Source: Rhodospirillales bacterium
GTDB taxonomy: Bacteria; Pseudomonadota; Alphaproteobacteria; Rhodospirillales; Casp-alpha2
Direction of reading: 5' to 3'
Assembly (NCBI GenBank): GCA_013203595.1
Contig: JABMNT010000096.1
Coordinates: 1 to 35,689, forward strand
Length of the DNA: 35,689 nucleotides
Part shown: positions 24,910 to 34,803 of the stretch, piece after piece
Layout: every line of letters starts with the position of its first letter
Position numbering within the stretch: position 1 is the stretch's first letter
Notes under the pieces: generated by a model
Told to the model about the DNA's origin: nothing
The model's input: the letters and a program-made list of their open reading frames with translations, nothing else
Database searches by the model: none
Made by a program: the position numbers and the translations under genes

Positions 24910-26664
24910 ATGAAGGATGGATTGCCGGAGGACCTTTCCCTGGCCGAGACAGAGGTCAATGACCCCACGGTTTCCGCCGGTGCAGCCCTGTTGTCGCGCC
25001 TGAAAACACTGGGCGTCGACTACATATTCGCCAATTCGGGCACGGATTTCCCGCCGGTTATCGAAGGTCTGGCGGAAGCCGCAGCGAAAAAGATGAAGCT
25101 GCCGCATACGGTAATCACACCCCATGAAACGGCATCAACAGCGATGGCGCATGGGTACTATCTGGCCACCCGCAAGGCCCAGGCGGTTATGGTTCATACA
25201 AATGTCGGTCTGGCCAACGCGGTGATCGGCGTTATCAACGCACGCGCCGACAATATCCCGATGCTGGTTTTTTCCGGGCGCACGCCAACCACCGAGAAAG
25301 ACCGGTTTGGCTCACGCACGGTGCCCATTGGCTGGGGTCAGGAAATGGCGGACCAGACCGCTCTGGTCCGCGAGGCCTGCAAATGGGACTATGAACTGCG
25401 GTTTCCCGAGCAGATTTATGATGTCGTTGACCGCGGACACGCCATTGCCCACTCCACTCCCAGCGGGCCGGTCTATATGAGCCTGCCCCGCGAAGTGCTC
25501 TGTGAACGGGTCCCTGCTGCCGGTGCGGAACGTCGGCCGCAGATGCAGGCGGCGAAAACCGCGCCCCCGCCTGACGATCTGAAACGCGCCGCAAAGCTCC
25601 TGGCGGAAGCCAAAAACCCGGTGATTTTCGCCCAGCGCGGCACCGGCTCGCAGCAGGGGTTTGAGGCGCTCAGCCGTCTGGCCGAGGAATGGGCTATTCC
25701 GGTCTGTCAATATTGGGCCGTGCAACTGGCGGTGCCAACCGGCCATCCGATGCACTCCTCGCCGGCACCGGGGCCGTTGCTGGCGACAGCTGACGTCATC
25801 CTGGTCATCGATTCCCTGGCACCCTGGTCACCGGATGTTAAGGAGCCGAAGGAGGATTGTACGGTGATTCAGCTGGCGCTGGATCCCCTGTTCAGCCAGA
25901 CACCGATCCGCAATTTCCGCTCCGACATCAGCCTGCCCGGAGAAATCACGCCGTCGCTGCTCGCCCTGAAAGCCGAAATGGACAAACTGCTTGCCGCCCA
26001 TGCGCCCCGAAACGCAAGCCGCAAAAAAGCCATTACCAGCCAGAATGCAATCGGCCGTGGCAGCCGCAGAGCGAAGGTGGAGATCGAGCAAAACGGCGCC
26101 TATCTGACCAAGCCATCGGTCAGCGCGCTGTTGTCCAAAGCCCTTGAAACCCATGACAGCTCGGTGTTTGCCGAGCTCGGTTGCCAGATGCCCTTCATGG
26201 ACCTGACCCGGGCCGATTCGTGGTTCGAGAGCCCCCATTCAGGCGGCCTCGGCTGGGGTTTTCCGGCTGCGATGGGCTTTAAGCTGGCGCGCCCCGAAAA
26301 AACCGTGGTGGCAACCGTTGGCGATGGCTCCTACATCTTCTCAAACCCCGTCGCCTGCCATCAGATCGCCGAGGCCATGAATATTTCGATCATCGTGATC
26401 ATCCTCAATAACAGCGAATGGGGGGCCGTGCGGCAATCGGTTCTGGACCTCTATCCGGATGGCTATGCGGCCAAGGCTAACAGCGTGCCGCTGACCGAAA
26501 TAAGCCCGTCCCCTGATTTTACGCTTGTCGCCCAGGCCAGCCGGGCATGGGCGCGGAGTGTAAAAACCGTGCAGCAGCTTGAGGACGCCCTGCAGGGTGC
26601 CCTTGCCCACACCCTGTCCAACAAGGGCCTTGCGCTGATTGAAGTGGCGGTTGCCAGAAACTAA
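24910..26664 (+). CDS. Thiamine-diphosphate-dependent decarboxylase (benzoylformate decarboxylase / acetolactate synthase family)
   Basis: ThDP enzyme of 584 residues with the usual order Pyr domain, central domain, PP domain. The catalytic glutamate is Glu73 in TPHETASTAMAHGYY. The ThDP-Mg motif begins GDG at 471-473 and ends NN at 500-501. The start ATG 24910 has GAAAGG upstream; a possible ATG at 24844 would add 22 residues. Members include benzoylformate decarboxylase, acetolactate synthase and sulfoacetaldehyde acetyltransferase, and sequence alone does not separate them here. The next genes encode an aromatic-type aldehyde dehydrogenase and PobA, so decarboxylation of an aryl-2-oxoacid such as 4-hydroxybenzoylformate to the aldehyde is the best inference. 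No mandelate dehydrogenase or racemase is in the window. Confidence 0.85.
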   Translation: MKDGLPEDLSLAETEVNDPTVSAGAALLSRLKTLGVDYIFANSGTDFPPVIEGLAEAAAKKMKLPHTVITPHETASTAMAHGYYLATRKAQAVMVHTNVGLANAVIGVINARADNIPMLVFSGRTPTTEKDRFGSRTVPIGWGQEMADQTALVREACKWDYELRFPEQIYDVVDRGHAIAHSTPSGPVYMSLPREVLCERVPAAGAERRPQMQAAKTAPPPDDLKRAAKLLAEAKNPVIFAQRGTGSQQGFEALSRLAEEWAIPVCQYWAVQLAVPTGHPMHSSPAPGPLLATADVILVIDSLAPWSPDVKEPKEDCTVIQLALDPLFSQTPIRNFRSDISLPGEITPSLLALKAEMDKLLAAHAPRNASRKKAITSQNAIGRGSRRAKVEIEQNGAYLTKPSVSALLSKALETHDSSVFAELGCQMPFMDLTRADSWFESPHSGGLGWGFPAAMGFKLARPEKTVVATVGDGSYIFSNPVACHQIAEAMNISIIVIILNNSEWGAVRQSVLDLYPDGYAAKANSVPLTEISPSPDFTLVAQASRAWARSVKTVQQLEDALQGALAHTLSNKGLALIEVAVARN

Positions 26665-26691
26665 TTACTTACCATTGAGGGGAGACGTCAT

Positions 26692-28140
26692 ATGAATATC
26701 GGATTGTTAATCGACGGCGACAACGTCGCAGCAGAAAAAAAAGGCACTTTTGAGCGCCACAACCCGGTGACCGGAACGGTTGCCGTCACCGCAGCAGCCA
26801 GCCGGCAGAGCGATGTCGACAAGGCCGTCGCCTCGGCGCATGCCGCCTTCAAGAGCTGGTCAAAGACCGGCCCCTCGGAACGCCGCACGATCCTCAACCG
26901 GGCCGCCGACCTGTTCGACGAACAGACCGCGGAATTTGTCGCCATCGGCATCCAGGAAACCGGTGCCACCGCGCCGTGGATCGGTTTCAACGTGATGTTT
27001 GCCGCCAAAATACTGCGTGAGGCAGCCGCCATGACGACGCAAATCAAGGGCGAGGTTATTCCCTCCGATAAACCCGGCACCCTGGCCATGTCGCTGCGGC
27101 AGCCGGTCGGTGTCATCGTCGGCATCGCACCGTGGAACGCGGCTGTCATTCTGGGCGTCCGCGCCATTGCCATGCCCATCGCCTGCGGTAATTCCGTGGT
27201 CTTCAAGGCATCGGAAAAATGCCCGAAAACCCACCGCATGATCGGCGACATTCTGCTCCAGGCCGGGTTGCCGAAAGGGGTGCTCAATGTGCTCACGCAC
27301 GCGCCGGATGATGCAGCGGAAGTAACCTCGGCGCTGATCGCCCACCCCGACACCAAACGCATCAATTTCACCGGTTCCACCAAAGTCGGACGCATCGTCG
27401 CTGAACAGGCCGGACGTCATTTGAAACCCTGCCTGCTGGAACTGGGCGGCAAGGCTCCGCTGGTGGTTCTCGAAGACGCCAATATTGAAGCCGCGGTAAA
27501 CGCTGCCGCGTTTGGCGCGTTCATGAACCAGGGCCAGATCTGCATGTCCACGGAACGGATTATCGTCGACGCCAAAATTGCCGATGCCTTTGTTGATAAG
27601 CTGGCAGCAAAAGCCGCAAAACTGCCGTCCGGCAATCCCACCGATCCGGTGGTCCTGGGCTCCGTTGTCGATGCCGGCTCGATCACCCATGCCAGTCATT
27701 TGATCGAAAATGCCTGTGCAGCCGGAGCCAAACTGCTGGTCGGCGGGGTACCCAAGTCGGGCACCATCATGGCGGCGACCATCCTCGACCACGTGAGCAG
27801 CGATATGGAAGCCTTTTCATCGGAGAGTTTCTGTCCGATGGTCTGCATCACCCGGGCCCGCGATACGGACCATGCCATCGAGCTGGCCAACATGTCTGAA
27901 TTTGGCCTGTCGGCGGCGGTTTTCGGATCCGACATCAATCGCGCCCTGGATGTGGCGAAAAGCCTGGAAACGGGAATCTGCCATATCAATGGACCCACTG
28001 TCTCCGATGAGGCACAGATGCCCTTTGGCGGCATGAAAGGCAGCGGCTACGGGCGGTTTGGCGGATCGGCCGGCATCGACGCCTTTACCGAACTGCGCTG
28101 GATTACCATCGAAGACCCGGACCAGCACTACCCCTTCTGA
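26692..28140 (+). CDS. NAD(P)-dependent aromatic aldehyde dehydrogenase (vanillin/salicylaldehyde dehydrogenase type)
   Basis: Aldehyde dehydrogenase of 482 residues. The general base is Glu250 in LLELGGKAP and the nucleophile is Cys284 in GQICMSTERI. The fold motifs IAPWNAAVILG and FTGSTKVGR are present. The pattern GQICMSTERIIVD and PCLLELGGKAPLVVLEDAN is typical of vanillin, benzaldehyde and salicylaldehyde dehydrogenases. GAGGGGAG lies 7 bases before the ATG. It starts 27 bases after the decarboxylase stop. It should oxidise the aldehyde formed by that enzyme to a benzoate, which PobA can use when it is 4-hydroxybenzoate. The exact substrate is inferred from context. Confidence 0.9.
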   Translation: MNIGLLIDGDNVAAEKKGTFERHNPVTGTVAVTAAASRQSDVDKAVASAHAAFKSWSKTGPSERRTILNRAADLFDEQTAEFVAIGIQETGATAPWIGFNVMFAAKILREAAAMTTQIKGEVIPSDKPGTLAMSLRQPVGVIVGIAPWNAAVILGVRAIAMPIACGNSVVFKASEKCPKTHRMIGDILLQAGLPKGVLNVLTHAPDDAAEVTSALIAHPDTKRINFTGSTKVGRIVAEQAGRHLKPCLLELGGKAPLVVLEDANIEAAVNAAAFGAFMNQGQICMSTERIIVDAKIADAFVDKLAAKAAKLPSGNPTDPVVLGSVVDAGSITHASHLIENACAAGAKLLVGGVPKSGTIMAATILDHVSSDMEAFSSESFCPMVCITRARDTDHAIELANMSEFGLSAAVFGSDINRALDVAKSLETGICHINGPTVSDEAQMPFGGMKGSGYGRFGGSAGIDAFTELRWITIEDPDQHYPF

Positions 28141-28227
28141 GCCAAGGCAAAGTCAACAGAAGACGGTAATCACAGGTTCAACCGCCGGCCATTTGCCGGT
28201 ATGATAATGAAACGCGAACAGACTTGG

Positions 28228-28253
28228 CGCAGGCCCAGCGGAAAGGGCCTGCG
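28228..28253 (+). repeat. 9-bp hairpin in the pobA leader
   Basis: CGCAGGCCC and GGGCCTGCG are perfect complements around an 8-base loop, in the 158-base gap between the aldehyde dehydrogenase and pobA. No T-run follows, so it is not a standard terminator. It could mark an mRNA processing point or reduce read-through. Confidence 0.6.
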
Positions 28254-28268
28254 GCGCGGCGGCGTTGA

Positions 28269-29474
<1,206 letters not shown>

Positions 29475-29509
29475 GCGGAACGCATCCGCAGTCATCAGGG
29501 AGCACCGCC

Positions 29510-31081
29510 ATGGCCCGGGTCCGCAATATTCTGTTTATCATGTGCGACCAGTTGCGCGCCGATTATCTGGGCTGCACCGGTCATCCGTCCCTGCGCACAC
29601 CGCATATCGATGCCATGGCGGCGCGTGGCGTCAATTTCAGCCGCGCCTATTGCCAGGCCCCGGTCTGCGGTCCGTCGCGCATGTCCTTTTATACGGGCCG
29701 TTACATGCGCTCGCACGGCTCGACCTACAACGGGGTGCCGCTCAGCATCGGTGAGCCGACGCTGGGCGACTATATGCGCGGGCTCGGTGTCCGCACAGGG
29801 CTGATCGGAAAAACCCATATGGCGGCGGACCGGGCCGGCATGCAGCGACTGGGGCTTGATCCCCATACCGGCGAAGGGGTACTGGCCAGTCAATGCGGGT
29901 TCGAACCCTGGGAACGCGATGACGGCCTGCATCCGGATCAGTCGGTGGACGCCGATTTGGCCTACAATGTCTATCTGCGCAGCCACGGCTACACCGGTGA
30001 AAATCCCTGGCACAGTTACGCCAATGCGGCCGAAGGCCCCGCTGGCGAGATGTTGAGCGGCTGGCTTCTGCGCCACAGCCACCTGCCGGCGCGGGTGCAC
30101 AAAGATCACTCGGAAACCGCCTATATGACGGATCGGGCCATGGCCAAAATTGACGCCCTCGGCGACACCCCCTGGTGCCTGCACCTGAGCTTCATCAAAC
30201 CGCACTGGCCCTACATGGCGCCGGCCCCCTATCACGCCATGTACAAAGCCAGCGATATCCTGCCGGCCAACCGCACGGACCGGGAAAAACAGGCGCCGCA
30301 TCCGGTTGTCGGCGCTTTCATGGGCCACGAGGAAGCCGTCAGCTTCGCCCGCGAGGAAGTCCGCCAACGGGTCATTCCCGCCTATATGGGTCTGATCAGC
30401 GAAATCGATGACCATATGGGTCGGCTGATGGGGTTTCTTAAAACCGCCGGGCGGCTTGAGGATACACTGATCGTATTCACCAGTGACCATGGCGATTATC
30501 TGGGCGACCACTGGCTCGGCGAAAAGGAACTGTTTCACGAAGCATCGGCGCGGATTCCGATGATTGTCATCGACCCGGACCGGGCGGCGGACGCGACCCG
30601 TGGCAGCAACAATGCGCATCTGGTTGAAGCCATTGATCTTTTACCCACCTTCACCGATGCCCTGGCCGGCGACACCCACCCCCATGTGCTCGAGGGCCGC
30701 TCCCTGCTCGGCTTGCTGCGCGGTGCCGCTCCACCGTGGCGCGACGCGGTCTTCAGCGAAGCCGACTACGGCTTTCGCGGGGCCCGCCGCAGCCTCGGTC
30801 TGGCACCGGGCCAGACCCGGGCCTTCATGGTCCGCACTGACCGGTGGAAATACATCTCTTACCCCGGTTTTCAAAGCCAGCTGTTTGATCTTGAGCAGGA
30901 CCCGGATGAACAGCTTGATCTGGGAGCTTCGAAAGCCCATGCCGACGTTTGTGCCGAAATGGAGGGATATTTGTCCAGCTGGTTCAAATCCGCCAAAGTT
31001 CGCACCACTCTTGATGACAATCAGGTCGAGGCGCGCACTGATACCCACAAGTCCAGAGGCTATCATTTCGGCGAATGGTAA
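29510..31081 (+). CDS. Formylglycine-dependent sulfatase / phosphonate monoester hydrolase family protein, cytoplasmic
   Basis: Alkaline-phosphatase-superfamily hydrolase of 523 residues. The sulfatase signature C-x-P-S-R is seen as Cys53-Gly-Pro-Ser-Arg57 (VCGPSRMSFYTGR); Cys53 should be converted to formylglycine by a maturase. Metal ligands are expected at Asp13 (MCDQLRADYLG) and Asp326-His327 (FTSDHGDYLGDH). KPHWPYMAPAPY near residue 225 resembles choline sulfatases and phosphonate monoester hydrolases. The N-terminus MARVRNILFIMCD has no signal peptide, so it should act in the cytoplasm on an imported ester. AGGGAG lies 7 bases before the ATG. Being last in an operon with pobA, it may release a phenol from an aryl sulfate; this is inference. 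A maturase gene is not in the window. Confidence 0.87.
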   Translation: MARVRNILFIMCDQLRADYLGCTGHPSLRTPHIDAMAARGVNFSRAYCQAPVCGPSRMSFYTGRYMRSHGSTYNGVPLSIGEPTLGDYMRGLGVRTGLIGKTHMAADRAGMQRLGLDPHTGEGVLASQCGFEPWERDDGLHPDQSVDADLAYNVYLRSHGYTGENPWHSYANAAEGPAGEMLSGWLLRHSHLPARVHKDHSETAYMTDRAMAKIDALGDTPWCLHLSFIKPHWPYMAPAPYHAMYKASDILPANRTDREKQAPHPVVGAFMGHEEAVSFAREEVRQRVIPAYMGLISEIDDHMGRLMGFLKTAGRLEDTLIVFTSDHGDYLGDHWLGEKELFHEASARIPMIVIDPDRAADATRGSNNAHLVEAIDLLPTFTDALAGDTHPHVLEGRSLLGLLRGAAPPWRDAVFSEADYGFRGARRSLGLAPGQTRAFMVRTDRWKYISYPGFQSQLFDLEQDPDEQLDLGASKAHADVCAEMEGYLSSWFKSAKVRTTLDDNQVEARTDTHKSRGYHFGEW

Positions 31082-31096
31082 GGCGCGCCGGCCGGC

Positions 31097-31792
31097 TCAG
31101 GCTGGCGTCACAAACCGGTCCGGATCGGGCATATGGGGCGGCAGAGCGCGCCCCAGCACCAGGGCCACGTCGAGGATATATTGATCATCCGGTTTCGCAT
31201 AGCGCAGGTCCGAAGCCAGATAGCGGGCAACGCCCGGCTGCCCGGTGACCCGCCCGTACAGGTCTTTTAACAACGGCGTTGCGTCGAGGATGTCAGGACA
31301 CCATTCCAGATAGTTGCTGAGCGCTTCGGCCAGCACCACATCGGCAAAGCTCAGCCGGCTGCCAGCAGAAACCGCCGCCCCGTTGGCGGCAAGACGGGCT
31401 TCGAAGCGCGGCCCGAATTTCCCGAAGCGGACCTCAAGCCCGGCGATGGCGACCGCAGCCGTCGGCTGAAAGGCCGCCTGCAGGGCGGTTTCGGCAAAGT
31501 CGGCAACCGCACCGGCCACCAGATCACACTGCCAGGCGTCACTGTCGTTATCGCCGTAAAACCCGCCCTTGCGGGCCAGATAGCGGACCATGGCACTGGA
31601 CTGGCTCAGGCACAGGCCGTCGATTTCAAGCAGCGGCATCTGATCAAAGGGCAATTTTCCCGAACCGCGCAGGGCAGCCAGCTCTTCTTTGTTGGCAATG
31701 GCGATGTTTTCGAAAGAAATCTGGTTGATCGCCAGCATCCACCGCGTCGTCTCGGCGCGTCCGCGCCCCTTGAAATAAGTAAGCTTTGCCAT
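31097..31792 (-). CDS. Glutathione S-transferase family protein, sigma/alpha/mu-like
   Basis: GST of 231 residues. The N-terminal thioredoxin-like domain reads LTYFKGRGRAETTRWML, with Tyr6 as the expected glutathione-activating residue. It has the glutathione-binding stretch QMPLLEIDGLCLSQSSAMVRYLAR with cis-Pro and SQSSA. This pattern is that of sigma, alpha and mu GSTs, best known from animals; most bacterial GSTs are beta, theta or nu class. The helical C-terminal domain follows from about residue 85. It is convergent with the sulfatase (15-base gap) and divergent from the downstream aldehyde dehydrogenase. It may conjugate an electrophile of the local pathway, but nothing proves the link. 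Confidence 0.85.
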   Translation of the reverse strand: MAKLTYFKGRGRAETTRWMLAINQISFENIAIANKEELAALRGSGKLPFDQMPLLEIDGLCLSQSSAMVRYLARKGGFYGDNDSDAWQCDLVAGAVADFAETALQAAFQPTAAVAIAGLEVRFGKFGPRFEARLAANGAAVSAGSRLSFADVVLAEALSNYLEWCPDILDATPLLKDLYGRVTGQPGVARYLASDLRYAKPDDQYILDVALVLGRALPPHMPDPDRFVTPA

Positions 31793-31887
31793 GATTCCTG
31801 ATACCCTTTGTTATGAGCGACCCTTTATAGGTGGAGAACAGGGCGACTCAAGACTGTTCCATGGAAATGGCTTACCCGATGGCACAA

Positions 31888-31918
31888 AAACCCGCAAAAT
31901 AAAAAGAAGTGCGGGTTT
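31888..31918. repeat. 9-bp inverted repeat in the gap before the aldehyde dehydrogenase gene
   Basis: AAACCCGCA (31888-31896) and TGCGGGTTT (31910-31918) are perfect complements around 13 AT-rich bases. It lies between two divergent genes, so a terminator role has no obvious transcript to serve. It may be a regulatory dyad or leader hairpin. The rest of 31793-32006 shows only a weak GAACAG/CTGTTC dyad. Confidence 0.6.
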
Positions 31919-32006
31919 AGCGGTAGACAGGACGGGTTACAGCCCTTACATCCACTGCGTGCCTGGTGCACATACAAATATTTACAAATTATAGGGACAA
32001 TCAATC

Positions 32007-33446
32007 ATGTCAGCCAAACAAAATTTCATCAACGGGGCCTGGACGGCCGGCAGCGAAGTGGGCCAGAACATCAACCCCTCGAACACCGCAGAAGTTGTTG
32101 GCGAATATGCCCGCGCCGATGCGGCCCAGGTCAGCCAGGCCATTGCCGCCGCCAAGGCGGCATCGGCCAGCTGGCGTTATTCCTCACCACAGGCGCGCTT
32201 CGATGCCCTCGATGCCATCGGCACCGAAATTCTGGCACGCAAGGCGGAACTGGGCGAACTGTTATCGCGCGAAGAAGGTAAAACCCTGCCGGAAGGCATT
32301 GGCGAGGCCGGCCGCGCCGGTCAGGTGTTCAAATTCTTTGCCGGTGAAGCCCTGCGCATCGTCGGCGACAAGCTGGATTCGGTGCGCCCCGGCATCGATG
32401 TGGAAATCACCCGCGAAGCGCTCGGCGTGATCGGCATTATCACACCCTGGAACTTCCCGATCGCCATTCCGGCCTGGAAAATTGCCCCGGCCCTGGCCTT
32501 CGGCAACTGCGTGGTTATCAAACCGGCGGATCTGGTGCCGGGTTGTGGCTGGGCCCTGGCCGATATCATATCGCGTTCCGGCCTGCCCGACGGCGTGTTC
32601 AATCTGGTCATGGGCCGTGGCTCGGTGGTTGGCGAGACGATTCTCAACTCCGCCGACGTCAACGGCGTCAGCTTCACCGGCTCGGTTGCCACCGGCAAGC
32701 ACGTGGCCGCTGTCTGCTCGGCCCGCGGCGCCAAGTTCCAGCTGGAAATGGGCGGCAAGAACCCCATGGTTGTGCTCGATGATGCCAATCTGGATGTGGC
32801 CGTCGAGGCCTGTGTCAACGGCGCCTATTTCTCCACCGGTCAGCGCTGCACGGCATCATCGCGGTTTATCGTCACCGCCGGCATCCACGATGCCTTCGTT
32901 GCCGCCGTCAAAGCCAGGCTGGAAGGCCTGGTCGTTGGTGACGCTCTGAAAGCCGGCACCCACATCGGCCCGGTTGTCGACCAGAGCCAGCTGACTCAGG
33001 ATCTGGAATATATCGAGATCGGCAAAAAGGAAGGTGCCACACTGGTTTGCGGTGGCGAACAGGTGAGCCGCGATACCGACGGTTTCTATATGACCCCGGC
33101 GCTGTTTACCAACACCACCAATGCCATGCGGATCAACCGCGAGGAGATCTTCGGCCCGGTCGCATCGGTGATCAAGGTCAAGGATTACGACGAGGCCCTG
33201 GCCGTCGCCAACGACACCGAGTTTGGCCTGTCGGCGGGCATCTGCACCACGTCGCTGAAATATGCCTCGGACTTCAAGCGCAAATCCCAGGCCGGCATGG
33301 TCATGGTCAATCTGCCGACCGCCGGGGTTGATTACCACGTGCCCTTCGGCGGCACCAAGGGCTCGAGCTATGGCGCCCGCGAACAGGGCAGCTATGCGGC
33401 GGAATTTTATACCACTGTGAAGACCGCCTATACGCTGCCGGTCTAG
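32007..33446 (+). CDS. NAD(P)-dependent aldehyde dehydrogenase, alpha-ketoglutarate semialdehyde dehydrogenase type
   Basis: Aldehyde dehydrogenase of 479 residues. Motifs: IITPWNFPIAIPAWKIAPALAFG for cofactor binding, FTGSVATGKHV, the general base in QLEMGGKNP and nucleophile Cys281 in GQRCTASSRF. The ending GVDYHVPFGGTKGSSYGAREQG is typical of enzymes that oxidise 2-oxoglutarate semialdehyde in pentose, glucarate or hydroxyproline breakdown. Succinate semialdehyde is an alternative substrate. AGGGA lies before the ATG. It appears monocistronic, ended by a strong terminator at 33472-33500. None of the sugar-acid dehydratases that usually accompany it are in the window, so its pathway is unknown. 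Confidence 0.88.
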   Translation: MSAKQNFINGAWTAGSEVGQNINPSNTAEVVGEYARADAAQVSQAIAAAKAASASWRYSSPQARFDALDAIGTEILARKAELGELLSREEGKTLPEGIGEAGRAGQVFKFFAGEALRIVGDKLDSVRPGIDVEITREALGVIGIITPWNFPIAIPAWKIAPALAFGNCVVIKPADLVPGCGWALADIISRSGLPDGVFNLVMGRGSVVGETILNSADVNGVSFTGSVATGKHVAAVCSARGAKFQLEMGGKNPMVVLDDANLDVAVEACVNGAYFSTGQRCTASSRFIVTAGIHDAFVAAVKARLEGLVVGDALKAGTHIGPVVDQSQLTQDLEYIEIGKKEGATLVCGGEQVSRDTDGFYMTPALFTNTTNAMRINREEIFGPVASVIKVKDYDEALAVANDTEFGLSAGICTTSLKYASDFKRKSQAGMVMVNLPTAGVDYHVPFGGTKGSSYGAREQGSYAAEFYTTVKTAYTLPV

Positions 33447-33471
33447 GCACCGCAATCAGCCGATCAACGAA

Positions 33472-33500
33472 GGGCGCCCCTGCAAAGGGGCGCCCTTTTT
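33472..33500 (+). terminator. Intrinsic terminator after the aldehyde dehydrogenase gene
   Basis: GGGCGCCCC, loop TGCAAA, GGGGCGCCC, then five T. It ends the upstream gene and separates it from the convergent monooxygenase gene. Confidence 0.93.
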
Positions 33501-33558
33501 GCGTTGGGGTCTCTGCGGGTCCGCGGTCGACAGGATTGTGGAGAAACAGGAGCCTTTT

Positions 33559-34569
33559 TCAGCCCTTCAAATCAAACGCATCGGCCAGCAGTTCATAGGA
33601 GCGCATCCGTTCCGCCTGATCGAAAGTCCAGCTCAGGACCACGATTTCATCGATTTCGAAAGTCTTCGCCATGGTCCGCAACTGATCGGCAACCGCCGCT
33701 CCGTCGCCGATGATGGCTTCTGCCGTCAGCCGCTCGAAATGGGCTTTCTGGGCCGCCGTATAGGGATAAGCCAGGGCTGCGTCGGGGCTGATCAGGGGCC
33801 CGAGCTGGCCGTAGTCGCGCATCACCTTGTTGTGGGCCCGGGACGCATAGAGGTAGCGGGCGTGGGCATCGGTTTTTGCGGCCAGGGCCCAGACACAGAC
33901 CGTCGCTTTGGGTTCCGGATAGGCTTCACTCGGCTGGTAGTTCTGGCGGTACAGATCAAAAGCCTGGGCGACGCCGCGGCCGTCGGTGATGAAATGGGCG
34001 AAGCAATAGGGAATACCGAAATGGGCGGCGACCTGGGCGCCGTAGTCGGAGGTTCCCAGCATCCAGGGCTCGGGCCCGGTTTCGCCCTGCGGAAAGGCCC
34101 GGATGGCGGCAAACGGGTGGTTATCGGCCAGCGCCTGGCCGGACACCCAGGCCATCAGGTCACGCACCGATGACGGAAACTGGTCGGCCGCCGTACCGGC
34201 ATTGGGATTCAGCGCATAGGCGGTTTTGCCGTCGGAGCCGGGCGCCCGGCCCAGCCCCAGATCGATGCGGCCCGGGGCAATGGCATCGAGCACCCGGAAC
34301 TGTTCGGCCACCTTCAGGGGCGAATAATGGGGCAGCATGACCCCGGCACTGCCGATTCGAATGCGCCGGGTGGTCGCAGCGATGGCCGCCATCAGGATTT
34401 CCGGCGCACTGCCGACGATGGTCGGATGATTGTGGTGCTCCGAGACCCAGAACCGAAAATAGCCCAGATCTTCACAATAGCGTGCAAATTCAAGGGTTTC
34501 GCGGATTGACTGGGCCTGGGCCTGGCCGTCAATGGCGACCGACTGGTCGAGAACGGAAAGTTTAAGCAT
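33559..34569 (-). CDS. Luciferase-like flavin-dependent monooxygenase (LLM class, YhbW-like)
   Basis: Single-component bacterial-luciferase-family protein of 336 residues, expected to use reduced flavin from a separate reductase. Family features: LSVLDQSVAIDGQ at the N-terminus, the FWVSEHHNHPTIVGSAPEILMAAIA segment near 40, RIRIGSAGVMLPHYSPLKVAEQFRVLDAIAPGRIDLGLGRAPGSD, and GTSDYGAQVAAHFGIPYCFAHF. These match the YhbW/MsnO8-like subgroup, whose natural substrates are mostly unknown. It is monocistronic, convergent with the aldehyde dehydrogenase and divergent from gltB. No flavin reductase lies nearby. Confidence 0.9.
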   Translation of the reverse strand: MLKLSVLDQSVAIDGQAQAQSIRETLEFARYCEDLGYFRFWVSEHHNHPTIVGSAPEILMAAIAATTRRIRIGSAGVMLPHYSPLKVAEQFRVLDAIAPGRIDLGLGRAPGSDGKTAYALNPNAGTAADQFPSSVRDLMAWVSGQALADNHPFAAIRAFPQGETGPEPWMLGTSDYGAQVAAHFGIPYCFAHFITDGRGVAQAFDLYRQNYQPSEAYPEPKATVCVWALAAKTDAHARYLYASRAHNKVMRDYGQLGPLISPDAALAYPYTAAQKAHFERLTAEAIIGDGAAVADQLRTMAKTFEIDEIVVLSWTFDQAERMRSYELLADAFDLKG

Positions 34570-34803
34570 GTATCTGTCAAATCTGATTTTATTGATATAT
34601 ACTGCCCAGCTTGGGGGTATAACTGTATTTTGCCCAGAAAAAACGTACTGTTTCTGTATTTAGGCAGGGTAACAGACGGGGGAACAGTTCAAAACCCAGC
34701 GCATAGAAGGCTTCGCGAGTCTTTTTTCTCGCATTTTCTGATTGGATCAACCGGGCAGTCTTGCTATCAAAGCGGACTTTTGCCACCGACCCTGAGTTAA
34801 CGC

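Noticed and set aside
24910-26664. Naming the ThDP enzyme mdlC or ilvB
   Set aside because: Both belong to the same superfamily; the visible residues do not decide, and no mandelate-pathway or ilvN gene lies beside it.
31888-31918. Inverted repeat as a transcription terminator
   Set aside because: On the plus strand no T-run follows, and on the minus strand there is no upstream gene whose transcript it would end.
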